DNA of 8,098 nucleotides from Bacteroidota bacterium. GTDB lineage: Bacteria; Bacteroidota; Bacteroidia; NS11-12g; UBA955. Location: assembly GCA_009918425.1 (NCBI GenBank), contig RGEC01000095.1:1-8098 (forward strand), written 5' to 3'. The position numbers and the translations under genes are program-made. The notes below the pieces were generated by a model, which saw nothing but the letters and a program-made list of their open reading frames with translations, had not been told where the DNA came from and made no database searches. This document shows positions 1 to 6,433 of the stretch, piece after piece. The stretch's first letter is position 1, and the number at the start of each line of letters is the position of its first letter.

Positions 1-1175
1 AATCATTTACACTGGGCGCTTCCGGAAATGATACCATCCGCTGGTATAATCAGCCGACAGGTGGTACTCCTATTGCTTTTGGCAAGAATTATACCTTTGT
101 CCCCACGGGAAGATCTACATACGATTATTTTGTGGAGGTGTGGAATGGAATCTGCGCTAGCAGCCGCGAACACACTACATTGCATGTGTATCAGCCCCCT
201 GCTGTTTCCGGCAAGACCAATCCTACGGTATGTGCCGGAGATTCGGTTTCTTTTTCTATTCAAATTCCCTGGGGAATACTCAACTGGTATGAGAAATCTG
301 ATTTGCAAAAACCTATCTATACAGGCACTAAACCCGTTTTCTTAAATATGCAGGCAAATACCACCTATTACCTTAAATCCGCTGAGGAACAATGTGCTGC
401 ATCCGGTTTTGACAGTGTGAAGGTTACTGTAAATGTGCCGCCCGTTCCTTCCTTGGTTAAATCCGATCCGGTTTGCTCGAAAGGAGCAGGTCTGTTTCAG
501 GTGAATGTAAGTGGTGGTAACGTTTGGTGGTATTATGAAGATACTTCATCCACATCCTTCTTTAAAGGAAGCCAGATAGTAACAGGTCCGCTGTTATCTC
601 CCATGACCTACTATTATTCAACAGAAAAAAATGGATGCTTCAGTGCGCGTAAGCCTCTCACTATTGCCATAAAACCCAGACCTACTGCAGGATTTACCTG
701 GCAGTTGCGCTGGCAAAGAACCCTAATTTGCACGCCTATCACTACCGCAGGCCTGACTTTTGAATGGAACTGGGGAGATGGAAGCAAAACCAATGGCTTG
801 CCCGGAACACATCAGTATGCTACAGAAGGAAATTATACGGTGAAGCTGGTGGTAACAAGCAACAGCAATGGATGCAAGGATACTGCCGATATTCCTGTAT
901 TAATAAGCCATGTAGCGACATCAAATTTAGCGAAGGTTATTGCTAATGCTTATCCTGTGCCTGTTAAAGCGGGCTCTGACTGGTTCGTATCTGTGCCTTT
1001 GGGTAAGCTGTATAATTATACGGTCTTTTCTTTATCAGGGAATGCCTGCTTTGGCGGACAAACCACCGATGGGCGCATTTACGTACCGGCTGGTGTGACT
1101 GCGGGTATGTATTTTGTGAAACTGAATAACGGTCGGGAGTCATTCTCGGCTAAAATGCTGGTTTCTGAGCCCTGA
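1..1175 (+). CDS. C-terminal part of a large secreted T9SS-exported protein with Ig-like repeats and a PKD domain (5' end outside window)
   Basis: The reading frame is open from base 3 to the TGA at 1173-1175 (390 residues) with no credible start, so the gene begins upstream of the window. Numbering from base 3, three Ig-like repeats lie at about residues 1-64 (incomplete), 65-145 and 148-224. They share a pattern of V-C near the start, W-Y in the middle, TTYY/MTYYY and a late Cys, resembling the Ig-like modules common in Cytophaga-type surface proteins. A PKD-like domain follows at about 226-302, with NWGDG at 256-260 and YATEGNYTVKL at 272-282. Residues about 315-390 form a type A T9SS C-terminal sorting domain (AYPVPV, a central FSLSG, AGMYFVKL near the end). 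The protein is therefore expected to cross the outer membrane by the type IX system and be surface-bound or released. No catalytic domain is visible in this part, so the function (adhesin, enzyme or structural) depends on the missing N-terminal portion. Confidence 0.9.
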   Translation, partial: SFTLGASGNDTIRWYNQPTGGTPIAFGKNYTFVPTGRSTYDYFVEVWNGICASSREHTTLHVYQPPAVSGKTNPTVCAGDSVSFSIQIPWGILNWYEKSDLQKPIYTGTKPVFLNMQANTTYYLKSAEEQCAASGFDSVKVTVNVPPVPSLVKSDPVCSKGAGLFQVNVSGGNVWWYYEDTSSTSFFKGSQIVTGPLLSPMTYYYSTEKNGCFSARKPLTIAIKPRPTAGFTWQLRWQRTLICTPITTAGLTFEWNWGDGSKTNGLPGTHQYATEGNYTVKLVVTSNSNGCKDTADIPVLISHVATSNLAKVIANAYPVPVKAGSDWFVSVPLGKLYNYTVFSLSGNACFGGQTTDGRIYVPAGVTAGMYFVKLNNGRESFSAKMLVSEP

Positions 1176-1186
1176 TCTAATTGCCG

Positions 1187-2620
1187 ATGTTTCTTGACGG
1201 AAAAGATTCCGGGCGTATTGCCGGACAGATTTCCGCAGTTGCTTTGTTGCTGTTGTCCTTTTGGGTACTTTGTTACCGACTGGATTCTCTTCCTATGTTT
1301 TTGTGGGATGAGAGCCGGCAGGCCAACAATGCACTGGAGATGCTGAATTCAGGCAATCTTTGGTATACTACTTACGATGGGAAGCCCGATTTCTGGAATA
1401 CCAAACCGCACCTACTGGTACTTCTGCAGTGGGGATGCATGAAACTGTTGGGACCCGGGTTACTCGCACTTCGCCTTCCATCTGCTATAGCCGGTTGTAT
1501 TGTACTTTGGGTAGGATTTGTGCATTTGAATAAACGCTTTGGTTTTGAACCTGCAGCAGCTTGGGTCGCCGTAATGATTGGCTGTGGAGGTTTCAATACT
1601 TACCATATTGTGAGAACTGGTGATTATGATGCCCTGCTTACATTGTTTGTTTTTCTTGCTTCTTTGTCGTGGCTGAAATATCTTGAAAATACCCACGAGA
1701 TAAAATTTTTGAAGTATACGGCAATATGGTTTACTGCAGCCGTTCTCACAAAAGGTGTTGCAGCGGCTATGTGGCTGCCATGTTGGATTGCCATGGGATA
1801 TGGTATAAAGCTCCGTGCGGATTTAAAAGGGAAAAGGGTTGCTGTGTATGCAATTATCCCGCTATTGTGTGTTTTCATATATTACGGCTTCCATGAATGG
1901 CATACACCCGGCTATTTACATGCTGTATTGGATAATGAGTTTTCAGGTCGTTATCTAAAGCCGAATGAAGGGCATGCATCTCCATGGTATTACTATATTG
2001 AGGTGCTTTGGAGCAGTTATTTTGCGGGTTTTCTTCTGCTGATGCCGGTAGCAGGATTTTTTATAAAAAGGTCAGAAATCAGAATTATTCATTATCGATT
2101 GCTGATTGGTATTGTGCTTTTTTTAATCATAATCAGTTTGTCAGCTACCCGAATTTACTGGTATCTGGCTCCTGTAATTCCTCTAATGGCACTGGTGGTT
2201 GTTTTGCCTTTGTGTATAAATATCCACGCAGGGTTTCGGCTAGCCGTAAAACTTTTGATTGCAGCAATTACTGTATATGGCTATTTCGAAAATTATCACC
2301 ATAACAATGTAGCGACAGGTGTTAGTTCTGCTAAGGTTTTACTTGAGGCAGAGAAAAACGGCAAACTGCCTTTTCAGGCAGTATGGCACGCAGGGCATTA
2401 TCATCCCGTTGAGAAGTACTACGCGGCAATTCTGTCCGCAAAAGGTATTGACTTAAAGTATAGCACGGGTTATGATTACAAATCCGGGGATACCTTGATT
2501 GTGAGCAGCATGGACCACCTTGACACATTAAACAGGCGTTTATATATGCGTCAGCAACTTTATCCAACCGACGAACTGCCGGTTTGGGTCATGGTGGTTG
2601 ACAGTGCAAAGCGCTACTAA
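1187..2620 (+). CDS. ArnT/PMT-type membrane glycosyltransferase (GT-C fold, PMT_2-like)
   Basis: This is a 477-residue polytopic membrane protein with about ten or more hydrophobic segments and a soluble C-terminal tail from about residue 370. Family hallmarks are visible: an acidic motif WDESRQA in the first periplasmic loop (40-46), RTGDYDALLT (143-152) before a membrane helix, LTKG (187-190), an E-x3-RY element (251-255), and SLSATRIYWYLAPVIPL (317-333), which corresponds to the conserved helix/loop of ArnT-like enzymes. Such enzymes move a sugar from a polyprenyl-phosphate carrier to lipid A, another lipid or a protein on the periplasmic face of the inner membrane; donor and acceptor cannot be told here. 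I chose the ATG at 1187; an in-frame TTG at 1181 is the alternative. Neither has a Shine-Dalgarno sequence. The gene starts 11 bases after the T9SS protein's stop and may be co-transcribed with it. Its TAA interlocks with the stop of the opposing gene. Confidence 0.85.
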   Translation: MFLDGKDSGRIAGQISAVALLLLSFWVLCYRLDSLPMFLWDESRQANNALEMLNSGNLWYTTYDGKPDFWNTKPHLLVLLQWGCMKLLGPGLLALRLPSAIAGCIVLWVGFVHLNKRFGFEPAAAWVAVMIGCGGFNTYHIVRTGDYDALLTLFVFLASLSWLKYLENTHEIKFLKYTAIWFTAAVLTKGVAAAMWLPCWIAMGYGIKLRADLKGKRVAVYAIIPLLCVFIYYGFHEWHTPGYLHAVLDNEFSGRYLKPNEGHASPWYYYIEVLWSSYFAGFLLLMPVAGFFIKRSEIRIIHYRLLIGIVLFLIIISLSATRIYWYLAPVIPLMALVVVLPLCINIHAGFRLAVKLLIAAITVYGYFENYHHNNVATGVSSAKVLLEAEKNGKLPFQAVWHAGHYHPVEKYYAAILSAKGIDLKYSTGYDYKSGDTLIVSSMDHLDTLNRRLYMRQQLYPTDELPVWVMVVDSAKRY

Positions 2621-3459
2621 AGTTCAAATTCCCGGCTGTGAATGATATTCGTATTTTCATCCAATACCAGAATCTGGTATTTACCCTTGCTCAAGGCAGC
2701 TACGGGAAAAGTTACCGGAACCGTCTGTTTGCCTGTTTGCTGTGCCTTCTTCTCCTGCAATACTCGGATTAACATACCATTGCTGTTTTTAACAATAATG
2801 GTTACAGAGGTGTTTTTCTTGAGTTCATAATTTATTCTTCCTGACAGGGTTGAGGCTTTATCCGAAAAAACCATTCCCGGAATATTCTTATAACTTATAT
2901 AATACCAAGGCACAGTAACGCCGGTAAGTTCTGCAGTATAACGACGCAATTCCTCATTTTCAGCCTGATCACCTTCATAAACGCCGCTTAGTTTGTGCTT
3001 GTCTGATAAAACCCAAATAGAATTCTGAATTGCGGAATTTGAAAAGTTATTATTACTGATAAACTGTGCAAGTTTTACCAGGCCTGCAGATGCCATGGCA
3101 CCAACGCTATACGCACCACCTTTCCTGGGCAAGCCGTTTTTACTCTGGCAACAAAAAGCGAAAATTTTTCCAAGAAAAATTTGACCTGCGGCAATTCTTA
3201 CGGTCTCGTTTTTTACAATTAATAAATCTTGTCTTGATGAATCTGCAGACGATTCCAGACGCCTACCGGGCTCCACATCAACAATAATGGGCTGGTTAGT
3301 CATGTTTTTCACCTTCATTTCCACACAATAACCGGAGTTACCGCCTGCAGACCTGAACAAGGCTCTGATTTTACCGGTTTCAATTAGTTTTTGAATAGAT
3401 TCGGCCGAAGAAGTACTAACGGCACCCAACAACAACAATGTTAAATATAAGGTTCTCAT
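2617..3459 (-). CDS. Secreted protein of unknown function with a thioester-domain-like Cys/Gln arrangement and a C-terminal Ig-like domain
   Basis: I do not recognise a named family with certainty. The 280-residue product starts with a clear Sec signal peptide (MRTLYLTLLLLGAV, probable cleavage after SSA at residue 19). Residues about 30-100 look beta-rich: YCVEMKVKNMTNQPIIVDVEPG, split here as YCVEMKVKNM at 44-53 and TNQPIIVDVEPG at 54-65. Next come FCC at 102-104, a Pro/Gly turn (LPRKGGAYSVG at 110-120), a helical stretch (LVKLAQFI at 127-134) and IQNSIW at 144-149. This order (aromatic-Cys, Pro, helix, hydrophobic-Gln-x-x-hydrophobic-Trp) recalls internal-thioester domains of Gram-positive adhesins; that comparison is inference. 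The mature protein has only three Cys (45, 103, 104). Residues about 206-280 resemble a FlgD-type Ig-like domain (VTIIVKNSNGMLIRVL, then LSKGKYQILVLDEN). The start ATG (3457-3459) follows an A-rich leader. No convincing promoter was found upstream. Confidence 0.8.
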   Translation of the reverse strand: MRTLYLTLLLLGAVSTSSAESIQKLIETGKIRALFRSAGGNSGYCVEMKVKNMTNQPIIVDVEPGRRLESSADSSRQDLLIVKNETVRIAAGQIFLGKIFAFCCQSKNGLPRKGGAYSVGAMASAGLVKLAQFISNNNFSNSAIQNSIWVLSDKHKLSGVYEGDQAENEELRRYTAELTGVTVPWYYISYKNIPGMVFSDKASTLSGRINYELKKNTSVTIIVKNSNGMLIRVLQEKKAQQTGKQTVPVTFPVAALSKGKYQILVLDENTNIIHSREFEL

Positions 3460-3506
3460 AATGTATTTTTTTTGTAACGCTTGTGAGGCTTCAATTATTG
3501 TGTGGG

Positions 3507-3530
3507 TTACTTGCCTTTAGCATCAAGTAA
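3507..3530. repeat. Inverted repeat over the trhO promoter (operator-like)
   Basis: TTACTTG (3507-3513) and CAAGTAA (3524-3530) are perfect reverse complements separated by 10 bases. The left arm contains the -33 TTG and the right arm ends 4 bases before the -7 box. The position fits a protein-binding dyad, but no regulator is identified. Confidence 0.5.
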
Positions 3531-3542
3531 GCCGTAAATTTG
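3511..3542 (+). promoter_or_regulatory. Bacteroidota-type promoter for trhO
   Basis: TTG at 3511-3513, a 21-base spacer and TAAATTTG at 3535-3542 match the phylum's TTG / TAnnTTTG consensus, with a full match at the -7 element. Transcription would begin about 4-7 bases after the box, near 3546-3549. This places the alternative TTG start codon (3545) at or before the transcript's 5' end and favours the ATG at 3566. Confidence 0.7.
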
Positions 3543-3565
3543 CGTTGCTTAAATCTTTCCCGACC

Positions 3566-4579
3566 ATGTTATTGCACAACAGAGTGAATCGGGAGGAGTT
3601 AAAGGCGCGTATGCAGGCCGATAAAAGGCCCTATACCACCATCTCCTTCTACCGTTATCATCCCATAGAAAATCCTGCGCTTTTCAGAGATTCGCTGTAT
3701 GTTTCTCTCAAAGAAATTGAAGTGGTAGGTCGCATTTATGTAGCAGAAGAAGGTATTAATGCGCAAATTGCCCTTCCCTCTGAAAATGTAAAGGTGTTCG
3801 AAGACACTTTGGGGAAAATTGACTTTCTCATCGGCATACGCTTAAATAAGGCTATAGAAGAGTCGCAGCTGGGTTTCTATAAGCTTGACATCAAGGTAAG
3901 ACCCAAAATTGTTGCAGATGGAATAGAGGATCCTACATTTAATCCTGCTGCAACAGGCAATTATCTTGAGGCTGACAAATGGAATGAAATGATGTCGGAT
4001 CCAGAAACTGTGGTTATTGATATGCGCAATCATTATGAAAGTGAAGTGGGCAGATTTGAAAATGCCCGATGCCCCCAGTCTGACACATTCAGAGATGAAT
4101 TACAAGGAGTAATTGACGAATTTGAACAGGAAAAAGGAAAGAGAATCCTAATGTATTGCACGGGTGGTATTCGTTGCGAGAAAGCAAGTGCCTGGATGAA
4201 GCACAAGGGATTTAATGAAGTTTACCATTTGAAAGGAGGTATTATTCATTATGTCAATCAGGTGAAAGAAAAAGGACTCGAAAATAAGTTCCATGGCGTA
4301 AATTTTGTATTCGACCAACGCTTGCACGAACGGGTAAGCAATGAGATTATTGCTAATTGTCATCAGTGCGGCAAGCCGGCAGACACGCACGTGAACTGTG
4401 CCAATACAGGATGCCACATACTATTTATTCAGTGTAGTGAATGCGCAAAAAAATGGGAAGGTTGCTGCAGTGAGGTGTGTCTCGATGTAATTAAAATGCC
4501 CTTGCCCGAACAAATTGCATGGCGAAAAAACAGACCCAAACCGTCCATTTTTTCCAAAGGAAGATTCCCTGGGCCATAA
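3566..4579 (+). CDS. trhO: tRNA uridine(34) hydroxylase TrhO (YceA family, rhodanese-like)
   Basis: TrhO hydroxylates U34 of certain tRNAs to 5-hydroxyuridine, using molecular oxygen, at the wobble position of the anticodon. The 337-residue protein has the family layout: an N-terminal ferredoxin-like/acylphosphatase-like domain (about 20-115, including VAEEGINAQIAL), a rhodanese domain (about 130-235) with the active-loop motif CTGGIRCEKAS starting at Cys198 and containing Cys204, and a C-terminal cysteine-rich segment (about 265-315, CHQCG, NCANTGCH, CSEC, GCCSEVC) typical of full-length TrhO and probably metal-binding. The frame extends upstream to a TTG at 3545, but the promoter position and the usual family N-terminus favour the ATG at 3566. 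The gene ends with tandem stops TAA TAA. It stands alone between its own promoter and the next gene's promoter, 145 bases upstream of the DUF4468-like gene. Confidence 0.95.
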   Translation: MLLHNRVNREELKARMQADKRPYTTISFYRYHPIENPALFRDSLYVSLKEIEVVGRIYVAEEGINAQIALPSENVKVFEDTLGKIDFLIGIRLNKAIEESQLGFYKLDIKVRPKIVADGIEDPTFNPAATGNYLEADKWNEMMSDPETVVIDMRNHYESEVGRFENARCPQSDTFRDELQGVIDEFEQEKGKRILMYCTGGIRCEKASAWMKHKGFNEVYHLKGGIIHYVNQVKEKGLENKFHGVNFVFDQRLHERVSNEIIANCHQCGKPADTHVNCANTGCHILFIQCSECAKKWEGCCSEVCLDVIKMPLPEQIAWRKNRPKPSIFSKGRFPGP

Positions 4580-4654
4580 TAAAAGATTAAATTGAACGTT
4601 TACTTTATTGCACAAAATTTACAATGTGGACAAAGTTAGCCGCACCACAAGTCT

Positions 4655-4697
4655 GTTTGACCCAAACAATGAATTTATATTCGCAGCCGAGTTCGGC
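4655..4697 (+). promoter_or_regulatory. Candidate promoter with two small dyads, for the DUF4468-like gene
   Basis: TTTG at 4656-4659, a 16-base spacer and TATATTCG at 4676-4683 give a one-mismatch -7 box (TAnnTTTG) with a slightly short spacer. GTTTG/CAAAC (4655-4659 and 4663-4667, spacer 3) spans the -33 element. GCCGA/TCGGC (4686-4690 and 4693-4697, spacer 2) spans the expected transcription start. The rest of the 4580-4724 gap shows no gene and no clear terminator for trhO. Confidence 0.45.
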
Positions 4698-4724
4698 ACA
4701 TCTTTTGAACTGAAATAGAGAGAC

Positions 4725-5459
4725 ATGACAGTAATGGTTACTTTTAAAAGAGTTTTAATACCTTTTGCTTTTGTATTGGCAGGGTGCTTTCAAACCTTGT
4801 CGGCACAGGGCTGGGGAACTGATTGGAGGAGTCCAGCATCAACCGACAGCACTTCCAGAGACACTACGGCCCCGGCAGGCGGCGGATGGGGTGAAGAAGA
4901 GCAAGCGCCCGGAGTGCAGATCACACCCCGTGTCCCCTACAAACGATTCATTCCTCCTTATGATAGCCTAAGAGAAATAATCTATTATTCGGGTGTCATT
5001 GAAGATGAAAATTGTGAAACATGCGGAGCAGACAGCTTGTACTGGAGGGCCATGCTGTATCTTAAAAAAAGGTTCGGTAAGGAGAAGATGAAGGATAAAT
5101 CCTGGGTGCTGGAGAACGTGGTAGGAAATAAAATTGTAATGAAAATTACAGTACCCATGATGGTACAGACAAACCAGTTCAACAAAAAGCAGTCGGGTAT
5201 GATGGAATTCAGAATGGCATTGCGATTTCAGGAAAGTCGTTACAAATACCAATTTGGCAACTTTGTTCACATTGAGGTAGAAAGGGGCGCCGAGGCCAGA
5301 ATGATTCGCACCTATCATGAATATTATATGCGTGTGAAAAAGGGCTACCAGACTACCGATGTGTTTTTGCTGGCTGCCGACAGAGACGTAAAAGAATTTG
5401 TTGAAGGACTTCGCAAATCCTTGCGTGGCCCATACCAGCCCGACGAGGAAGACTGGTAG
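4725..5459 (+). CDS. Secreted or lipoprotein DUF4468-like protein
   Basis: The 244-residue product has an N-terminal export signal (positive FKR at 7-9, then a hydrophobic core). Two processing sites compete: a lipobox-like LAGC at 18-21 (lipoprotein, Cys21) and a signal peptidase I-like LSA|Q ending at residue 27. A low-complexity Ser/Thr/Gly/Pro/Glu linker (about 28-66) carries two GWG motifs (29-31 and 54-56). The folded part (about 84-235) begins IIYYSGVIEDENC and has DSLYWRAMLYLKKRF at 103-117, the arrangement of the DUF4468 TBP-like domain common in Bacteroidota envelope proteins: a strand, then a helix whose LYxRA-type motif precedes the remaining strands. Its biochemical role is unknown. 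The tail is acidic (DEEDW). The ATG at 4725 is used; ATG 4734 would also leave an intact signal. It is transcribed in the same direction as the ribosomal operon but separated from it by a strong promoter. Confidence 0.75.
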   Translation: MTVMVTFKRVLIPFAFVLAGCFQTLSAQGWGTDWRSPASTDSTSRDTTAPAGGGWGEEEQAPGVQITPRVPYKRFIPPYDSLREIIYYSGVIEDENCETCGADSLYWRAMLYLKKRFGKEKMKDKSWVLENVVGNKIVMKITVPMMVQTNQFNKKQSGMMEFRMALRFQESRYKYQFGNFVHIEVERGAEARMIRTYHEYYMRVKKGYQTTDVFLLAADRDVKEFVEGLRKSLRGPYQPDEEDW

Positions 5460-5539
5460 GATTGAATCATTTTCTTCTTCATTCAAACCATGGATTTTAC
5501 AGGTTATTTTTTCCTTGGTTAAAAAAAGTTGGGGATAAC

Positions 5540-5570
5540 TTGTTTTAGCAAATGTTTTTGGCTATTTTTG
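5540..5570 (+). promoter_or_regulatory. Promoter of the rplM-rpsI-rpsB-tsf operon
   Basis: TTG at 5540-5542, a 20-base spacer and TATTTTTG at 5563-5570 match the Bacteroidota consensus perfectly at the -7 box. The expected transcription start is near 5574-5577, giving a leader of only about 25 bases with no room for a long attenuator or leader RNA structure. The leader is A-rich and contains AAAAGGAAA (5584-5592), a weak Shine-Dalgarno-like element 10 bases before the GTG start. Confidence 0.75.
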
Positions 5571-5584
5571 CAACCCCAAAAATA
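5563..5584. repeat. Perfect 8+8 base inverted repeat coinciding with the ribosomal operon -7 box
   Basis: TATTTTTG (5563-5570) and CAAAAATA (5577-5584) are exact reverse complements with a 6-base spacer. The left arm is the -7 element itself and the right arm lies at the predicted start of the transcript. The left arm should not be transcribed, so this would act as DNA (an operator) rather than as an RNA hairpin. A second overlapping pair, TTTTTGG (5555-5561) and CCAAAAA (5576-5582), shares the right arm. Confidence 0.6.
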
Positions 5585-5600
5585 AAAGGAAACGCACAAC

Positions 5601-6044
5601 GTGAATCCGTTAAGTACTTACAAAACTGTTTCGGCCAACAAGGCAACTGTCAACAAACGCTGGTTTGTTGTGGACGCTGATGGTCAGAATCTGGGCCGCA
5701 TGGCATCAAGGATTGCCTTTGTATTGCGCGGCAAAAACAAACCCGATTTTACCCCGCACGTAGACTGCGGAGACAATGTAATCGTTATCAACGCCGAGAA
5801 GATTCAGCTCTCGGGCAACAAGATGGGCACCAAGGAATACCTGCGCCACACCGGATTTCCCGGCGGTCAGCGTTCCACCCTTGCCAAGAATGTGAAGCCC
5901 GCTAAGCTGATTGAAATGGCCGTTAAAGGAATGCTACCTAAAAATCGTCTTGCCAGCAGGTTGTTTACCAACCTCTATGTATACGAAGGTACTGAGCATC
6001 CTCACGAAGCACAAAAACCCGAAAATCTGAAATTCGATATCTGA
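5601..6044 (+). CDS. rplM: 50S ribosomal protein L13 (uL13)
   Basis: L13 is an early-assembling protein of the large ribosomal subunit that binds 23S rRNA. At 147 residues it has normal length. Family features include ATVNKRWFVVDADGQNLGR (residues 15-33), DFTPHVDCGDNVIVINA (49-65), the HTGFPGG loop (83-89) and KGMLPKNRLASRL in the C-terminal half. The start is a GTG: the frame upstream meets a TAA at 5583-5585, no ATG lies between, and the next Met (34) would remove conserved sequence, so GTG 5601 is forced. It is the first gene of the operon; rpsI follows after 8 bases. Confidence 0.97.
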   Translation: MNPLSTYKTVSANKATVNKRWFVVDADGQNLGRMASRIAFVLRGKNKPDFTPHVDCGDNVIVINAEKIQLSGNKMGTKEYLRHTGFPGGQRSTLAKNVKPAKLIEMAVKGMLPKNRLASRLFTNLYVYEGTEHPHEAQKPENLKFDI

Positions 6045-6052
6045 GCCAGACT

Positions 6053-6433
6053 ATGCAAAATACCTCAGGAAGAAGAAAAGCGGCAGTAGCCCGCGTTTAT
6101 CTCAAAGAAGGAAACGGTACGATTACCGTAAACCACCGCAGTTTTGAAACCTATTTTCCTCTGCCATGGCACAGGACTTCGATTTCCAGCCCACTGACGG
6201 TAACCGATAATGAAGGCAAATTTGATGTGAATGTGAATGTTCGTGGCGGTGGTATCAGCGGTCAGGCAGAAGCCATCCGTCTGGGCATAGCCAAGGCTCT
6301 CACCGATCTCAATGCCGAATTCAAGCCCGCCTTAAGAGCCGCCGGTTTCATGACCCGCGATTCACGTGTTGTAGAACGTAAGAAAAGCGGTCAGAAGAAA
6401 GCCCGTAAGCGTTTCCAATTCTCTAAGCGTTAA
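6053..6433 (+). CDS. rpsI: 30S ribosomal protein S9 (uS9)
   Basis: S9 belongs to the small-subunit head, and its C-terminal tail reaches the P-site tRNA. The 126-residue product has the family signatures GRRKAAVARV (6-15), the RGGGISGQAEAIRLGIAKAL block (64-83) and a basic tail ending RKRFQFSKR, whose terminal Lys-Arg contacts the tRNA. It begins 8 bases after the rplM stop with no Shine-Dalgarno sequence, which implies translation from the same message. It ends with three consecutive in-frame TAA codons (6431-6439), an unusually secure stop just before rpsB. Confidence 0.97.
   Translation: MQNTSGRRKAAVARVYLKEGNGTITVNHRSFETYFPLPWHRTSISSPLTVTDNEGKFDVNVNVRGGGISGQAEAIRLGIAKALTDLNAEFKPALRAAGFMTRDSRVVERKKSGQKKARKRFQFSKR

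Noticed and set aside
681..760. Frameshift or decay at the beginning of the PKD domain, where the usual motif is weak
   Set aside because: The frame stays open through a clear NWGDG core and an intact sorting domain, so sequence divergence is the simpler explanation.
1108..1120. TATTTTG in the sorting-domain coding region as a promoter for the glycosyltransferase gene
   Set aside because: It is one base short of TAnnTTTG and has no supporting upstream element; the 11-base gap suggests co-transcription instead.
3460..3510. Promoter for the minus-strand secreted protein
   Set aside because: Reading the minus strand upstream of 3459 I found no TAnnTTTG box at a suitable distance, only an A-rich leader.
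3545..3547. TTG as the start codon of trhO
   Set aside because: It lies at or before the predicted transcription start given the TAAATTTG box at 3535-3542, and the ATG at 3566 gives the usual family N-terminus.
4968..5486. Long minus-strand open frame (172 codons) under the DUF4468-like gene
   Set aside because: It is antisense to a gene with an export signal, a recognisable domain pattern and a promoter; its translation is rich in Phe/His/Ile with no family resemblance.
5486..5527. Possible terminator after the DUF4468-like gene (AACCATGG paired with CCTTGGTT, followed by A's)
   Set aside because: The stem has a mismatch and a 19-base loop, and the tail on the coding strand is A rather than T. 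An alternative AACC/GGTT stem before a T-run has only four pairs.
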